Positions 44,637 to 55,493 are shown, counted from the first letter of the stretch. The stretch is 64,000 bases of DNA from an uncultured Pelagibacteraceae bacterium (GCA_902633965.1 CACPID010000003.1:37321-101320), one strand, 5' to 3'. Notes: generated by a model not told the origin, from the letters alone. Numbers and translations: made by a program.

Positions 44637-46190
44637 ATGTTAAATAGACGCTCAGACAAATTAGAACTATTAAGAATTGCAGAAGCAGTAGCTTTAGAAA
44701 AATCTATAGATAAAGAATTAATAATTAATTCAATGGAAACAGGTATAGCTAAAGCAGCAAAATCAAAATTTGGGCAGGAAAATGAAATAGAGGTACAAAT
44801 AAATAGAGATAATGGAGATATTGGAATATTTAGAAAGTTAGTGATAGTTGAAAATCCCGAAAATACTAATACTGAAATTAGTCTTCAACAAGCTCAAAAA
44901 CTTGGTGATGAAAATAAGGAAAAGAATATCGGTGATATAATTTTACAACCTTTGCCCACATTTGATTTCGGAAGAATTGCAGCTCAAACAGCCAAACAAG
45001 TAATAAGTACAAGTGTAAGAGAAGCTGAAAGGGAAAGGCAGTTTAATGATTTTATCGATAAAAAAGATACAATATTAAGCGGTATTGTAAAAAGATTAGA
45101 GTTTGGAAATGTAATTGTTGATTTAGGGAGAACTGAAGCAATAATACAAAAAAATGAAATGATCCCTAGAGAAAATATTAAAGCTGGAGATAGAATCAAG
45201 GCATATTGTTATGATGTTAGAAGAGAGCCTAGAGGACAACAAATTTTCTTATCAAGAGCACACCCAAAATTTATGGAAAAATTATTTATTCAAGAAGTAC
45301 CAGAGATATATGATGGCTTAATTGAAATTATTTCTTCATCAAGAGATCCAGGCAGTAGAGCAAAAATTTGTGTAAAGGCTATTGATAATTCATTAGATCC
45401 AGTTGGAGCTTGCGTAGGTATGAGAGGTAGTAGAGTACAAGCGGTTGTTAATGAATTACAAGGGGAAAAAATTGATATTGTAAATTGGTCTGAAGATCCT
45501 GCTGTTGTAGTATCGAACGCATTGTCTCCAGCAGAAATTCAAAGAGTAAATGTTGACCTAGAAAATAAAAAATTAGATGTAATTTTAACTGAGGAAAACT
45601 TAAGCAAAGCTATAGGTAGGAGAGGTCAAAATGTTAGATTAGCTACAAAATTAATGAATTTTGAAATTAATATTATGACTGATCAAGAGGACTCAGAGAG
45701 AAGACAAACTGAGTTTAAAGAGAAAACCGAAAATTTTGTAAAAAATTTAGAGCTTGATGAAACACTAGGTCAATTACTTGTAGCCGAGGGATTTTCTTCA
45801 ATTGACGATATTAAAGACTCTACAGTTGAGGCATTAATTAAAATCGAGGGTATTGAGGAAGATACTGCAAAAGAATTGATAGATAGAGCGAAAGAATCTT
45901 ATCAAAAAGACCAGGAAGAAATTTCAAAAAAAATCAAAGATCTTGGTCTTGAAAGCAATCTGATTGAGCATGATGGTTTAACACCGGGTATGCTTGTTAC
46001 ATTAGGAGAGCAAAAAATTTTAACTTTAAATGATTTTGCTGATTTAGCATCAGATGAGCTAACTGGTGGATATGATATTATTAAGGGTGAGAGAATAAAA
46101 ATAAAAGGTTATCTTGAGGAATTTGCACTCTCTAAAAGTGAAGCAGATAATTTAATTATGTCTGCTAGAGAAAAAGTTTATAAAGATTAA
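44637..46190 (+). CDS. nusA: Transcription termination/antitermination factor NusA
   Basis: A 517-residue NusA: N-terminal RNAP-binding domain (1-130), S1 domain with LSGIVKRLEFGNVIVDLG, KH1 (GACVGMRGSRVQAVVNEL), KH2 (KAIGRRGQNVRLA), and two C-terminal acidic helix-hairpin repeats (about 370-517). ATG 44637 is chosen because an earlier frame would translate the terminator. In relatives rimP precedes nusA; here it is replaced by a hairpin. infB follows 9 bases downstream, with no ylxR between. Confidence 0.96.
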   Translation: MLNRRSDKLELLRIAEAVALEKSIDKELIINSMETGIAKAAKSKFGQENEIEVQINRDNGDIGIFRKLVIVENPENTNTEISLQQAQKLGDENKEKNIGDIILQPLPTFDFGRIAAQTAKQVISTSVREAERERQFNDFIDKKDTILSGIVKRLEFGNVIVDLGRTEAIIQKNEMIPRENIKAGDRIKAYCYDVRREPRGQQIFLSRAHPKFMEKLFIQEVPEIYDGLIEIISSSRDPGSRAKICVKAIDNSLDPVGACVGMRGSRVQAVVNELQGEKIDIVNWSEDPAVVVSNALSPAEIQRVNVDLENKKLDVILTEENLSKAIGRRGQNVRLATKLMNFEINIMTDQEDSERRQTEFKEKTENFVKNLELDETLGQLLVAEGFSSIDDIKDSTVEALIKIEGIEEDTAKELIDRAKESYQKDQEEISKKIKDLGLESNLIEHDGLTPGMLVTLGEQKILTLNDFADLASDELTGGYDIIKGERIKIKGYLEEFALSKSEADNLIMSAREKVYKD

Positions 46191-46199
46191 GGATGACGT

Positions 46200-48389
46200 A
46201 TGGAGAAAAAAAAAACGAAATTAACATTGTCTGGAAATTTAAAAAAATCAATATCAAATATTGAAAAAGCAAAAACTCAAGGGAAAAACTCTGTTTTTAT
46301 AGAAAAGAAATCAAATAAGTTTTCACCTAAAAAACAATTTAATAATAACACAAAATTTAGCTTTAAACCAAAAAGCCCCAATTTTTCAAAACCTACATCC
46401 CCCCCGAATGATTATGAAAAAAGAAAACTTGCTGAACAAAGAGCAACTAAAAGACTTAAAGAGGATAAAGATAAAAGAGATGTAAAAGGTAAAGCAGGAA
46501 CTAAAAGGCGTGAGTTAAAACTTACTATATCTAGAGCTCTTAGTGGCGAGGATGAGGGAAGATCAAGAAGTTTAGCAGCTTTAAAAAGAGCAAAGCAAAA
46601 AGAAAATAGAATAATACAAAAAGATAGCACTCAGGAAAGATTAAAACCTGTCAAAAGAGACGTAAATATTCCGGAAATAATCACTATAAGAGAATTAGCA
46701 AATAGAATGGCCGAGCAATCTAGCAATATTATTAAACACTTGTTAGGTATGGGTGTAACTGCAACAATAAATCATTCAATCGACTCGGATACTGCTGAAT
46801 ATTTAGTCAAAGAATTTGGGCATAATCCCATCAAGGAAGAAAAAACTGAGGAAATTATTAAAAAAATTAAAGAGGTAAAATCCGAGAACTTAAAAAATAG
46901 ACCACCAATAGTAACAGTTATGGGGCATGTTGATCATGGTAAAACATCTTTGTTAGATGTTTTAAGGAGTACAAACGTTGTTTCTGGAGAATTCGGAGGA
47001 ATAACTCAACACATTGGTGCTTACCAAATAAGTCATAAAGATCAAAAAATTACATTCATAGATACACCTGGTCATGCCGCTTTTACTGAGATGAGGGCAC
47101 GTGGATCTAAGTTAACTGATTTAGTAGTTTTAGTTGTTGCTGCTGATGATGGAGTAAAACCACAAACTATAGAGTCAATTAAACATGCAAAAGCAGCAAA
47201 AGTACCAATTGTAGTAGCCATCAATAAATGTGACCTGCCTGAAGCTGATCCTCAGAAAATAAAAAATCAACTTTTGGAACATGAACTAATAGCTGAAGAG
47301 TTATCAGGTGATACTTTAATGGTTGAGATCTCGACAAAAACTAAAAAAAATTTAGATAAACTTGTAGAGTCAATTATACTACAAGCAGAACTTTTAGATT
47401 TAAAAACTGACTATGAGAGTAAATCTACAGGGGTAGTTTTAGAGTCTAAAATTGATGTTGGTAGAGGTCCTATAGCTAACATTATAATTACAAGTGGTAC
47501 ATTAAAAAAAGGTGATTATTTTGTGAGTGGTTTACAGTGGGGAAAAGTAAGAGTAATTAACAATGATCATGGAAAAAATATTGATACAGCCTTACCTGCT
47601 TCTCCAGTGGAAGTTTTAGGAATAAACGGCGCTGCCAAATCAGGAGATGATTTTTTAGTCTTAGAAAATGAAAAAGAGGCAAAGACACTTTGCGATGCAA
47701 GAGTTCAAGAGTCAAAAGTAGGTAAAAATCCTTTAAAATTTGTAACACAAGAGTCAGCTTTTAAAGATAAAGTTTCAGAGGAATTAAACATTATTATAAA
47801 GTCGGATGTTCACGGATCATCAGAGGCTATAAAAAACGCTGTGATGCAAATAAAACATGATGAGATAAAACCAAAAATAATTTTATCAGATATAGGAATG
47901 GTAACAGAAACGGATGTTTCTTTAGCTAAAGCCTCAAAGGCAATATTAATTGCTTTCAATGTCAAACCAACGAAGGAAGCAAAAAAACTAGCTGAGCAAG
48001 AAAAAATTTTAATTTCCTCATACAATATAATTTATGAGGTATTGGATTTTATTAAAAATAAAATGTCAGGGTTATTATCGCCTGATGTTGAGGAGCAGAT
48101 TATTGGATCTGCAGAGATATTAGAAATATTTAAGGTCTCAAAGGTCGGTAAAGTTGCAGGATCAAAAGTTATAAATGGAGAAATAACGAATAATTCAAGT
48201 GCGAGAATTATAAGAGATGGAGCAATTATTTATAATGGCAAGATTGGGTCGATTTTTAGAGAAAAAAATCAAGCCAAACAAGTAAGTGCAGGCTTAGAAT
48301 GTGGTATTACACTAAAAGATTTCAGTGATTTTCAAAAAAATGACATTATAGAAGTTTATAACTCTAAGATAACTGAGAGAAGAATATGA
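46200..48389 (+). CDS. infB: Translation initiation factor IF-2
   Basis: A 729-residue IF-2: a Lys-rich N-terminal region (1-150), IF2_N-type segment ([18 protein letters not shown], about 160-205), G domain with GHVDHGKTS (about 242-250), DTPGHAAF and INKCDLPEA, then two beta-barrels and the fMet-tRNA-binding C domain. The N-terminus is much shorter than in many alphaproteobacteria. It ends in an ATGA overlap with rbfA. Confidence 0.97.
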   Translation: MEKKKTKLTLSGNLKKSISNIEKAKTQGKNSVFIEKKSNKFSPKKQFNNNTKFSFKPKSPNFSKPTSPPNDYEKRKLAEQRATKRLKEDKDKRDVKGKAGTKRRELKLTISRALSGEDEGRSRSLAALKRAKQKENRIIQKDSTQERLKPVKRDVNIPEIITIRELANRMAEQSSNIIKHLLGMGVTATINHSIDSDTAEYLVKEFGHNPIKEEKTEEIIKKIKEVKSENLKNRPPIVTVMGHVDHGKTSLLDVLRSTNVVSGEFGGITQHIGAYQISHKDQKITFIDTPGHAAFTEMRARGSKLTDLVVLVVAADDGVKPQTIESIKHAKAAKVPIVVAINKCDLPEADPQKIKNQLLEHELIAEELSGDTLMVEISTKTKKNLDKLVESIILQAELLDLKTDYESKSTGVVLESKIDVGRGPIANIIITSGTLKKGDYFVSGLQWGKVRVINNDHGKNIDTALPASPVEVLGINGAAKSGDDFLVLENEKEAKTLCDARVQESKVGKNPLKFVTQESAFKDKVSEELNIIIKSDVHGSSEAIKNAVMQIKHDEIKPKIILSDIGMVTETDVSLAKASKAILIAFNVKPTKEAKKLAEQEKILISSYNIIYEVLDFIKNKMSGLLSPDVEEQIIGSAEILEIFKVSKVGKVAGSKVINGEITNNSSARIIRDGAIIYNGKIGSIFREKNQAKQVSAGLECGITLKDFSDFQKNDIIEVYNSKITERRI

Positions 48390-48769
48390 GAAGCAAAAAA
48401 TCAAGTAGACCTGTAACACAAAGACAATTGAGAGTTGGAGAGATGATAAAACAAGCTTTAGGGACAATTTTTGTAAGAGGAGAGGCAAAATTGCCAAATT
48501 TAGATACAAATAATATAACAGTAACTGAAGTTAGGATGAGCCCTGACCTTAAAACAGCAAAAGCATTTGTTTTGCCACTTGGTGGAAAAAATGCTACTGA
48601 AGCGGTTAATATATTAAAGGAATTTTCCTTTGTTGTAAGAAAAGTTCTTTCAAAAAAAATAACTATGAAGTTTTTACCAAAAATACTATTTGTAAAAGAC
48701 GACTCTTTTGAGTATGCAGAAAAAATTGAAAATTTAATAAAACAAACTAATAGACAGGAAAAGGTATGA
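48386..48769 (+). CDS. rbfA: Ribosome-binding factor A
   Basis: A 127-residue KH-like protein: RQLRVGEMIKQALGTIF at the start, ITVTEVRMSPDLKTAKAFVLPL in the middle, and LPKILFVKDDSFEYAEKIENLI at the end. It helps 30S maturation by binding the 5' end of 16S rRNA. It overlaps infB and rpsO by 4 bases each (ATGA), so truB, usually next, is missing here. Confidence 0.94.
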   Translation: MRSKKSSRPVTQRQLRVGEMIKQALGTIFVRGEAKLPNLDTNNITVTEVRMSPDLKTAKAFVLPLGGKNATEAVNILKEFSFVVRKVLSKKITMKFLPKILFVKDDSFEYAEKIENLIKQTNRQEKV

Positions 48770-49014
48770 TTAAAAAAGCTAAGGATTTAGCAATCCACGA
48801 GAAGGATACAGGATCCTCTGAAGTTCAAATTGCATTATTAACAGAAAAGATTGAGGTGTTATCTAAACATGTTAAGGAATTTAAGAAAGATAAGCATTCC
48901 TCAGTTGGATTATTAAAAGCAGTAAATAAAAGAAAAAAGTTATTAGATTATTTAAAAAGGAATAAATTAGACTCCTATAAAAATGTAATAAGTAAATTAA
49001 ATATAAGGAAGTAA
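48766..49014 (+). CDS. rpsO: Ribosomal protein S15
   Basis: An 82-residue S15 with the core DTGSSEVQIALLTEKIEVLSKHV and LLKAVNKRKKLLDYLKR. E. coli S15 is 89 residues; the shortfall is at the N-terminus. The ATG is in an ATGA overlap with rbfA, and pnp begins directly after its stop (TAAATG). Confidence 0.96.
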   Translation: MIKKAKDLAIHEKDTGSSEVQIALLTEKIEVLSKHVKEFKKDKHSSVGLLKAVNKRKKLLDYLKRNKLDSYKNVISKLNIRK

Positions 49015-51087
49015 ATGTTTAAAGTTTTTAAGAAAGAAATTGAAGTAGCAGGAAAAAAAATAAGTTTAGAAACTGGCAAAATAGCTAGACAAGCAGATGG
49101 AGCAATAATTGCAAAATGTGGGGAAACTGTGGTAATGGCTACGGTTGTAGGTGCAAAAAAAGTGAATCCAGATGTAGATTATTTTCCTTTATCAGTGAAC
49201 TACCAAGAAAAATATTATGCAGCGGGCAAAATACCAGGGGGATACTTCAAAAGAGAAGCAAGACCAACTGAGAGCGAAACATTAATTTCTAGATTGATCG
49301 ATAGACCAATCAGGCCTCTATTCCCTGATGAGTTCAAAAATGAAGTTCAATTACTACCAACTGTAATTTCATATGACAAAGAAAACGAAGCAGATATTTT
49401 ATCAATTATTGCATCTTCAGCAGCTTTAGCGATTTCAGGAATGCCGTTTATGGGTCCGGTAGGAGCATCAAGAGTTGGTTTAATTGATGGTAAATATGTT
49501 TTAAATCCATCAAAAATTGACTTACAAAAATCAAAATTAGATTTGGTTGTTGCAGGCACTAAAGACGCTGTGCTGATGGTCGAGTCTGAAGCAAAAGGCT
49601 TAACTGAGGAAGAGATGTTAAATGCAGTTAAGTTTGGTCATGAAAATTTTGTCCCTATTATTAAAATGATCGAAGATCTTGCAAATGAGTGTAGAAAACC
49701 AGACTGGGAAACTGAAAAAAAAGATCTTACAGAAATTAGAAAAAAACTTGAAAGTGAATTTACGGATGATTTAAAAAAAGCATTCTCTACAAGAGACAAA
49801 CAAGACAGATCAAATCAAATTTCTGAGATAACAGAAAAAGCTAAAAAATTGTATGAGGAGAATGAAAATTTCACAGATTTAGATGTCAATTACGAGCTCA
49901 AGAACTTAGAAAAGAGAATTGTTAGGACAGATATTCTTAAAAACAAAAATAGGATTGATGGAAGAGGTCTTGCAGACGTACGGCCTATCATGTGTGAAGT
50001 TGGAATTTTACCTAGAGTTCATGGATCAGCATTATTTACAAGAGGAGAGACTCAAGCAATTGTCACAACGACATTAGGAACTTCTGATGACGAACAAAGA
50101 ATTGAAAGTTTAGATGGTCTACAAAGAGAAAGGTTCATGCTACATTATAATTTTCCACCATTCTCAGTAGGAGAAACTGGCAGAATTGGCACAGGAAGAA
50201 GAGAAATTGGGCACGGTAAACTTGCCTGGAGAGCTATAAATTCTTCTTTGCCACCAAAAGAAAGTTTTCCATATACTTTTAGGATTGTTTCAGAAATAAC
50301 AGAATCAAATGGCTCATCTTCTATGGCTACAGTTTGTGGATCGTCACTTGCTCTGATGGATGCAGGTGTCCCAATAAAAGAGCCAGTAGCAGGTATTGCA
50401 ATGGGACTGATTAAAGAAGGTGATGACTTTAGTGTACTTTCAGATATTTTAGGAGATGAGGATCATTTAGGTGATATGGATTTTAAAGTGGCGGGAACAA
50501 AAAATGGTATTACGTCTCTTCAAATGGATATCAAAATTACAGGAATTACATTTGAGATAATGGAACAAGCACTAAAACAAGCAAAAGATGGAAGAATTCA
50601 TATTTTAGGCGAGATGAATAAAGCATTATCAAAATCAAGAGATGATGTAGGTAAACATACACCTAAGATGGAAAAAATAACTGTCGATAAAAAAGATATA
50701 GCAACAGTCATTGGAAAAGGTGGAGCAACTATAAGAGAAATAGTGGAAAAATCAGGAGCCAAAGTTGACGTTAACGACGAGGGCGAAGTCACAGTGTCAG
50801 CCCCAGATGAGGACTCAAGAAATAAAGCAATGCAAATGATTAAAGATCTCACTGCAAAGGCTGAATTAAATAAAATTTATAATGGTAAAGTAATGAAGAT
50901 TATGGAGTTTGGTGCTTTTGTAAATTTTCTAGGAAAACAAGATGGTCTAGTTCATATTTCAGAATTAGCAGACAAAAGAGTTGCTAAGGTAACTGATGTT
51001 GTTAAAGAGGGTGATGAGGTTAAAGTAAAAGTAATTGGATTTGATAGAGGAAAAGTTAAATTATCAATCAAGCAAGCAGCAATTTAA
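49015..51087 (+). CDS. pnp: Polynucleotide phosphorylase
   Basis: A 690-residue PNPase: two RNase PH-like domains (first with [27 protein letters not shown] block, second with [14 protein letters not shown] and the catalytic [18 protein letters not shown]), a linking helical domain, then KH ([11 protein letters not shown]) and S1 ([16 protein letters not shown]) domains. It degrades RNA 3' to 5' using phosphate. It follows rpsO with no gap. Confidence 0.97.
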   Translation: MFKVFKKEIEVAGKKISLETGKIARQADGAIIAKCGETVVMATVVGAKKVNPDVDYFPLSVNYQEKYYAAGKIPGGYFKREARPTESETLISRLIDRPIRPLFPDEFKNEVQLLPTVISYDKENEADILSIIASSAALAISGMPFMGPVGASRVGLIDGKYVLNPSKIDLQKSKLDLVVAGTKDAVLMVESEAKGLTEEEMLNAVKFGHENFVPIIKMIEDLANECRKPDWETEKKDLTEIRKKLESEFTDDLKKAFSTRDKQDRSNQISEITEKAKKLYEENENFTDLDVNYELKNLEKRIVRTDILKNKNRIDGRGLADVRPIMCEVGILPRVHGSALFTRGETQAIVTTTLGTSDDEQRIESLDGLQRERFMLHYNFPPFSVGETGRIGTGRREIGHGKLAWRAINSSLPPKESFPYTFRIVSEITESNGSSSMATVCGSSLALMDAGVPIKEPVAGIAMGLIKEGDDFSVLSDILGDEDHLGDMDFKVAGTKNGITSLQMDIKITGITFEIMEQALKQAKDGRIHILGEMNKALSKSRDDVGKHTPKMEKITVDKKDIATVIGKGGATIREIVEKSGAKVDVNDEGEVTVSAPDEDSRNKAMQMIKDLTAKAELNKIYNGKVMKIMEFGAFVNFLGKQDGLVHISELADKRVAKVTDVVKEGDEVKVKVIGFDRGKVKLSIKQAAI

Positions 51088-51092
51088 TTAAC

Positions 51093-51320
51093 ATGCAAAA
51101 TCAAGAAATATTGGAAATAATTGAAAATCTAAAAGGTAGAAGAAGTTATGAGGAAAAGAAAGCATCCAAGTTAGGCTTTAGCTCACTTTATGCTTACTTT
51201 GAGGATAAAATTTATAAAGAAAAAAAAGCACTCGAAGAAGAGCAAAAAAGAGTGGAAGAAATTAAAACTGAAGAAAATTTAGACAATAAATCTAAAAATA
51301 AAAGTTGTAGCTGTTGTTAA
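51093..51320 (+). CDS. Hypothetical charged coiled-coil protein with C-terminal CSCC (75 aa)
   Basis: I do not recognise this protein. It is 75 residues, highly charged, with a predicted helix or coiled coil (YFEDKIYKEKKALEEEQKRVEEIK) and a C-terminus SKNKSCSCC, which could bind a metal. It starts 5 bases after pnp and is probably on the same transcript. Confidence 0.6.
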   Translation: MQNQEILEIIENLKGRRSYEEKKASKLGFSSLYAYFEDKIYKEKKALEEEQKRVEEIKTEENLDNKSKNKSCSCC

Positions 51321-51337
51321 ATAAATTTTAAGTATTT

Positions 51338-52315
51338 TTACTTTTTTCCAACTATCTTTTTAAATAAATTATTTGCACTTAACCATCCATCCTCAAGTCT
51401 AGGTCCACCAAACCAATCTCCACAAATACCAAGGCCTATTTTTCTGTCCCAATAACTATCAGATTTTAATGGTTTTGAGTTTGAGGAATATTTCCATCCA
51501 TGAATATGAGTGAAGTATATTTTACTTATTTTTATTTTTGTTATATTTTTAAATCTATTGAGTAATATTTTTGTGAAATAAGCTTTTTTATTCTTATAAC
51601 TATCTTTATTTTTTCTTCCATATTCAAAAGTACTTTGAAGTACCCATAAGTCTTTATTGTAAGTAAATCTTTTTTTTGAATTTTCATTAGAAACCCATCC
51701 TAAAATTTTATCATTTGTAAAATAACTGCTATAATTATTAGATGTCTTATTTGTCATTAGTAAAACTGTTAAACTAGAATTCATTATTACTTTATTTTTA
51801 AATAAACTCGTTCTCACAAATTTTGATAATAATTTTTTGCATTGTGGAAATGGAATAGAAACTATTAAGTTTTTACTTTTAATAACTTGACCATTTTGAA
51901 ATTGAAGATTCCAAACTTTATTTTGTCTATTTATTTTTGATAGTTCATATTGATGATAACATTTTATATTTTTTAATTGATACTTGCTAATATCGTTGTT
52001 TCCATTAACTCCTATCAACTTAATATGCTTATTTTTCTTTTTAACACTTTTATTAAGAAATTTATGGTTTCCGCCCCAAAATTTTAAAATTTTTTTTCTT
52101 GTAAGCTCTTTTGTAAATCTCTTAAATTTTAAGGATCTTGGAGATAAATATTGTAAACCGTGGTCAAAACCAATTTTCCCATTTAATCTTTTGAATGAGC
52201 TTCTGCCTCCAATTCCTTTAGCTTTATCGTAGACATTTACAGAAAATTTTTGATTTAAAAGTTTTGCTATTGTAGATCCAGATATGCCGGTTCCTATTAC
52301 ACAAAAATCTAACAT
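51338..52315 (-). CDS. FAD-dependent oxidoreductase, renalase/amine oxidase-like
   Basis: A 325-residue flavoprotein: dinucleotide site FCVIGTGISGSTIAKLL at the N-terminus, VYDKAKGIGGRSSFKR, GFDHGLQYLSP, and the C-terminal LGICGDWFGGPRLEDGWLSA, matching the renalase-like NAD(P)-binding/amine oxidase group. Bacterial renalases oxidise mischarged dihydro-NAD(P) isomers; the substrate here is inferred. It overlaps msrB by one base. Confidence 0.83.
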   Translation of the reverse strand: MLDFCVIGTGISGSTIAKLLNQKFSVNVYDKAKGIGGRSSFKRLNGKIGFDHGLQYLSPRSLKFKRFTKELTRKKILKFWGGNHKFLNKSVKKKNKHIKLIGVNGNNDISKYQLKNIKCYHQYELSKINRQNKVWNLQFQNGQVIKSKNLIVSIPFPQCKKLLSKFVRTSLFKNKVIMNSSLTVLLMTNKTSNNYSSYFTNDKILGWVSNENSKKRFTYNKDLWVLQSTFEYGRKNKDSYKNKKAYFTKILLNRFKNITKIKISKIYFTHIHGWKYSSNSKPLKSDSYWDRKIGLGICGDWFGGPRLEDGWLSANNLFKKIVGKK

Positions 52316-52776
52316 TATTCAGATGGAATAAAAATTAGGCAAAGACCATTATTACAAAATCTTTTACCTGTTTTGCTAGGACCATCATTAAACACGTGTC
52401 CATGATGAGCACCACATTTTGCACAATGATACTCAACTCTTTCCATTCCGAAAGAGTAATCTACTTTAGTCTTAAAAGCACCTGGCAGAGCTTCAGAAAA
52501 GGAAGGCCAGCCAGTTCCACTATCAAACTTTGCGTTTGAGCTAAAAAGTTTGTTTCCACAATTTGCGCAATGATAAAAACCAACTCTTTTTTCGTACAAA
52601 AGGCTACTTGTAAAAGGTCTCTCTGTTCCTTCATTAAAAAGAATATCTTTTTGCTCTTTTGTTAAATTTTGATTAATTATTTTTTTTGTTTGAGAATATA
52701 AATACCTATGGGGTACAAGTATTAGTCCTAGTAAGGAAATACTAATTAGTTTTAAAAATTTACGTCTCATGATCAT
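52315..52776 (-). CDS. msrB: Exported methionine-R-sulfoxide reductase MsrB
   Basis: A 153-residue protein. An N-terminal export signal begins MRRKFLKLISISLLGLIL (TAT-like double Arg). The SelR domain has two zinc CxxC pairs (YHCANCGNKL, YHCAKCGAHHGHVF), the SGTGWPSF block, and the catalytic Cys in KRFCNNG. The family sequence after it is usually RYCxNSxSLxF; here NNGLCLIF adds a second Cys. It repairs oxidised methionine in the periplasm. Confidence 0.9.
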   Translation of the reverse strand: MIMRRKFLKLISISLLGLILVPHRYLYSQTKKIINQNLTKEQKDILFNEGTERPFTSSLLYEKRVGFYHCANCGNKLFSSNAKFDSGTGWPSFSEALPGAFKTKVDYSFGMERVEYHCAKCGAHHGHVFNDGPSKTGKRFCNNGLCLIFIPSE

Positions 52777-52832
52777 AAATTAATAAGTTTTTAAATTTTT
52801 TAAACTTGCATTTAAACGCACCTTGATATTTT

Positions 52833-53384
52833 TTATTTAATAATAATACTTCCAAGCGTTTTAAAATTATTGTTTGAGATTAAGATTTCACCAGACGAAG
52901 TACCTTTGTCTAAAACTGCTAAAATAACAACATAATGTGTAATTAAAACTAGGTTGTCTTCACCTTTCCATTCCTTAACATATTTTTTCAAATTTTTGAT
53001 TTGCTCTTCTTTATTATCTGAGAATTTTGCATCATAAAATGAATTTAAAGAACTAAAGACTTCAAAATTTTTAAAAGCAAATTTAGCTGTATCTTTACAT
53101 CTACACCATTCGCTCGATAAAACTTTTTCTACTTTAATTTTATTATCTTTAAAAAATTCACCTATTTTTTTTGACTGTTCAATTCCATTTTTACTTAAAT
53201 TTCTTTGAGTTGAGCAATCTTTTAAGTCAAAATTATCAGGATCTCCATTGCCGGGGGCAATCGCATGTCTTATAAAAATAATATTTCCACCACTTTTAAG
53301 TTGATTAATAATTTTGTCAGAAGAAAATACGTTTGTTTGAAAGTTTAATAGTCCCAAAATTAGGATCAAAAAAACTTTTCTCAT
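52833..53384 (-). CDS. Exported histidine phosphatase family protein
   Basis: A 183-residue protein with a signal peptide (MRKVFLILILGLLNFQTNVFS) and a histidine phosphatase fold. IIFIRHA carries the phospho-accepting His, VLSSEWCRCKDTA the conserved second Arg region, and LVLITHYVV the second catalytic His. Substrate unknown. It starts in an ATGA overlap with the small ORF upstream. Confidence 0.8.
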   Translation of the reverse strand: MRKVFLILILGLLNFQTNVFSSDKIINQLKSGGNIIFIRHAIAPGNGDPDNFDLKDCSTQRNLSKNGIEQSKKIGEFFKDNKIKVEKVLSSEWCRCKDTAKFAFKNFEVFSSLNSFYDAKFSDNKEEQIKNLKKYVKEWKGEDNLVLITHYVVILAVLDKGTSSGEILISNNNFKTLGSIIIK

Positions 53385-53494
53385 TTATTCTTTTTTTTTT
53401 CTTTTTTAAGTTTTCTTTTTTCTTTAAGGGAAAGCTTTGCTTTTTTCATTACACTTGAGTCTTTGAAAGATTTGCCGCTATATCTTTTGGACAT
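53381..53494 (-). CDS. Small basic protein ORF (37 aa) between fabI and histidine phosphatase
   Basis: I do not recognise this ORF. It begins MSKRYSGKSFKDSSVMKKAK and continues with about 17 residues, mostly Lys and Glu (LSLKEKRKLKKEKKKNK). It fills the gap exactly: its ATG directly follows the fabI stop (TAAATG) and its TGA overlaps the phosphatase ATG (ATGA). A strongly basic helix that could bind RNA or ribosomes is plausible. It begins MSKRY like the internal form of the ArfA-like ORF, but that is too short to mean homology. Confidence 0.55.
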   Translation of the reverse strand: MSKRYSGKSFKDSSVMKKAKLSLKEKRKLKKEKKKNK

Positions 53495-54280
53495 TTACTT
53501 TATATTTTTTGGATCAGGCATACCAACTTTATTATAGCCTGCGTCAACATAATGAATTTCACCTGTCACGCCACCACTAAGATCACTTAATAAGTATAAT
53601 GCAGAATTTCCAACATCATGAATATCTACGTTTCTTTTTAAAAATGAGTGGTCTTCATTCCACTTATAAAGAAATTTAGCGTCCCCAATTGCAGAAGCTG
53701 CAAGCGTTTTAATTGGACCGGCACTTATTGCATTTACTCTTATTTTTTTGTTACCAAGATCTCGTGCAAGATATTTTACACTTGCCTCCAAGGCAGATTT
53801 ACAAACTCCCATAACGTTATAATTTGGAATTGCCTTTGTTGACTCGTAGGTTAATGTTAACATACTTCCACCATCTTCCATTATTTTTGAAGCTTCTTTG
53901 GCAACTTCTGTGAATGAAAAACAAGAAATTAGCATACTTCTTAAAAAATTTTCCCTGGTAGTATTTAGATATTCCCCAGATAACTCAGATTTATCTGAAA
54001 ATGCCACTGCATGTACCACAAAATCAATTTTTCCCCAATGTGATTTAATATCTTCAAAAAGTTTGATTACCTCATCCTTTTTTTCTACATCGCAACTAAA
54101 TGTTGTCTTAGAATTTAATTTTTCTGCTAATGGAACAACTCTTTTCTTAAGAGCATCACCCAAATAGGTGAATGCTAAATCAGCTCCCGCCTCTGATAGT
54201 TTTTGAGAAATTCCCCAAGCTATAGATCTCTCATTGGCTACTCCCATGATCAACCCTTTTTTACCTTTCATTAAATCCAT
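53495..54280 (-). CDS. fabI: Enoyl-ACP reductase FabI
   Basis: A 261-residue SDR-type enoyl-ACP reductase: GLIMGVANERSIAWGI (NAD site), DFVVHAVAFSDKSEL, and the active-site block LTLTYESTKAIPNYNVMGVCKSALEAS with Tyr and Lys. It carries out the last reduction of fatty-acid elongation. ATG 54280 is preferred, one base after the fabB stop; a start at 54295 would overlap fabB by 14 bases. The fabA-fabB-fabI order is that of alphaproteobacteria. Confidence 0.94.
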   Translation of the reverse strand: MDLMKGKKGLIMGVANERSIAWGISQKLSEAGADLAFTYLGDALKKRVVPLAEKLNSKTTFSCDVEKKDEVIKLFEDIKSHWGKIDFVVHAVAFSDKSELSGEYLNTTRENFLRSMLISCFSFTEVAKEASKIMEDGGSMLTLTYESTKAIPNYNVMGVCKSALEASVKYLARDLGNKKIRVNAISAGPIKTLAASAIGDAKFLYKWNEDHSFLKRNVDIHDVGNSALYLLSDLSGGVTGEIHYVDAGYNKVGMPDPKNIK

Positions 54281-54281
54281 A

Positions 54282-55493
54282 TTAAACTTTCTCAAATACT
54301 AATGTTGCATTAGTTCCACCAAACCCGAAGCTATTCGACATTACAGAATTTAAAGTAACATCTTTTTCAACTTTCGTAACAATTGGATATTTTTTTGCTT
54401 CATCATCCATGTCAGTAATATTTGCAGATGCTGCTATAAAACTATTTTTCATCATAATTAGACTATAAACAGCCTCATGAACAGAAGTTGCTCCCAAAGA
54501 ATGTCCTGCCAGAGATTTTGTGGAGCTTATTTTTGGTTTATAGTCAGTAAATACTTTACCAACAGCATTAAGCTCAGTGATATCACCAACTGGTGTTGAG
54601 GTTCCATGAGTATTAATATAATCGATCTTATTTTTTGCAGTTCCAAGAGCCATATTCATACATCTTACAGCCCCCTCTCCCGATGGTGCTACCATATCAT
54701 AGCCATCTGATGTTGCACCATATCCTGTAATCTCAGCGTAAATTTTTGCACCTCTTGCTTTAGCATGCTCGTATTCTTCTAGGACTAAAACTCCACCACC
54801 ACCTGAAATTACAAAGCCATCCCTAGTTTTATCGTACGGTCTTGATGCTTTTTCAGGAGTATCATTATATTTTGAGGATAAAGCAGTCATAGCATCAAAC
54901 ATTGCAGTCATTGCAAAGTGAACTTCATCACTTCCACCTGCAAATATAATTTTTTGTTTACCTAATTGAATTAATTCCATCGCATTTCCTATACAATGAC
55001 CACTTGTTGCGCAGGCAGAGCTTATTGTGTAATTAACCCCTTTAATTTTAAAAGGGACTGCCAAAGTTGCTGAAGCCGTACTGGACATAGTTCTTGGGAC
55101 TACAAAAGGCCCCATTCTTTTTGGACTCTTTTGTCTTGTTTTATCAGCTGCCAAAATAACATTTTCAATTGATGGACCTCCGGAACCCATTATCATTCCT
55201 GTTGAAATATTACTTACATCTTTTTCCTCTAACCCTGAATCTTTTACCGCTTCAGACATTGAAATATAATTATATGCAGATCCTGGACCCATAAATCTAA
55301 TAAACTTCCTGTCTACATGATCCTCTAATTTAATGTTTGGTTTACCATGCACGTTGCTTTTTAAATTATACTCTTTGTATTCTTCGGAAAACGTAATTCC
55401 CGATTTAGAATTTAGCAAAGATTGATAGACTTCTTCTTGATTATTTCCCAAACACGAAACAACACCAATTCCAGTTATTACAACTCTTTTCAT
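54282..55493 (-). CDS. fabB: 3-oxoacyl-ACP synthase I FabB
   Basis: A 403-residue condensing enzyme with the FabB/FabF active site: Cys in [13 protein letters not shown], His in [15 protein letters not shown] and His in [13 protein letters not shown]. Together with FabA it places the cis double bond of unsaturated fatty acids. It overlaps fabA by one base. Confidence 0.95.
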   Translation of the reverse strand: MKRVVITGIGVVSCLGNNQEEVYQSLLNSKSGITFSEEYKEYNLKSNVHGKPNIKLEDHVDRKFIRFMGPGSAYNYISMSEAVKDSGLEEKDVSNISTGMIMGSGGPSIENVILAADKTRQKSPKRMGPFVVPRTMSSTASATLAVPFKIKGVNYTISSACATSGHCIGNAMELIQLGKQKIIFAGGSDEVHFAMTAMFDAMTALSSKYNDTPEKASRPYDKTRDGFVISGGGGVLVLEEYEHAKARGAKIYAEITGYGATSDGYDMVAPSGEGAVRCMNMALGTAKNKIDYINTHGTSTPVGDITELNAVGKVFTDYKPKISSTKSLAGHSLGATSVHEAVYSLIMMKNSFIAASANITDMDDEAKKYPIVTKVEKDVTLNSVMSNSFGFGGTNATLVFEKV

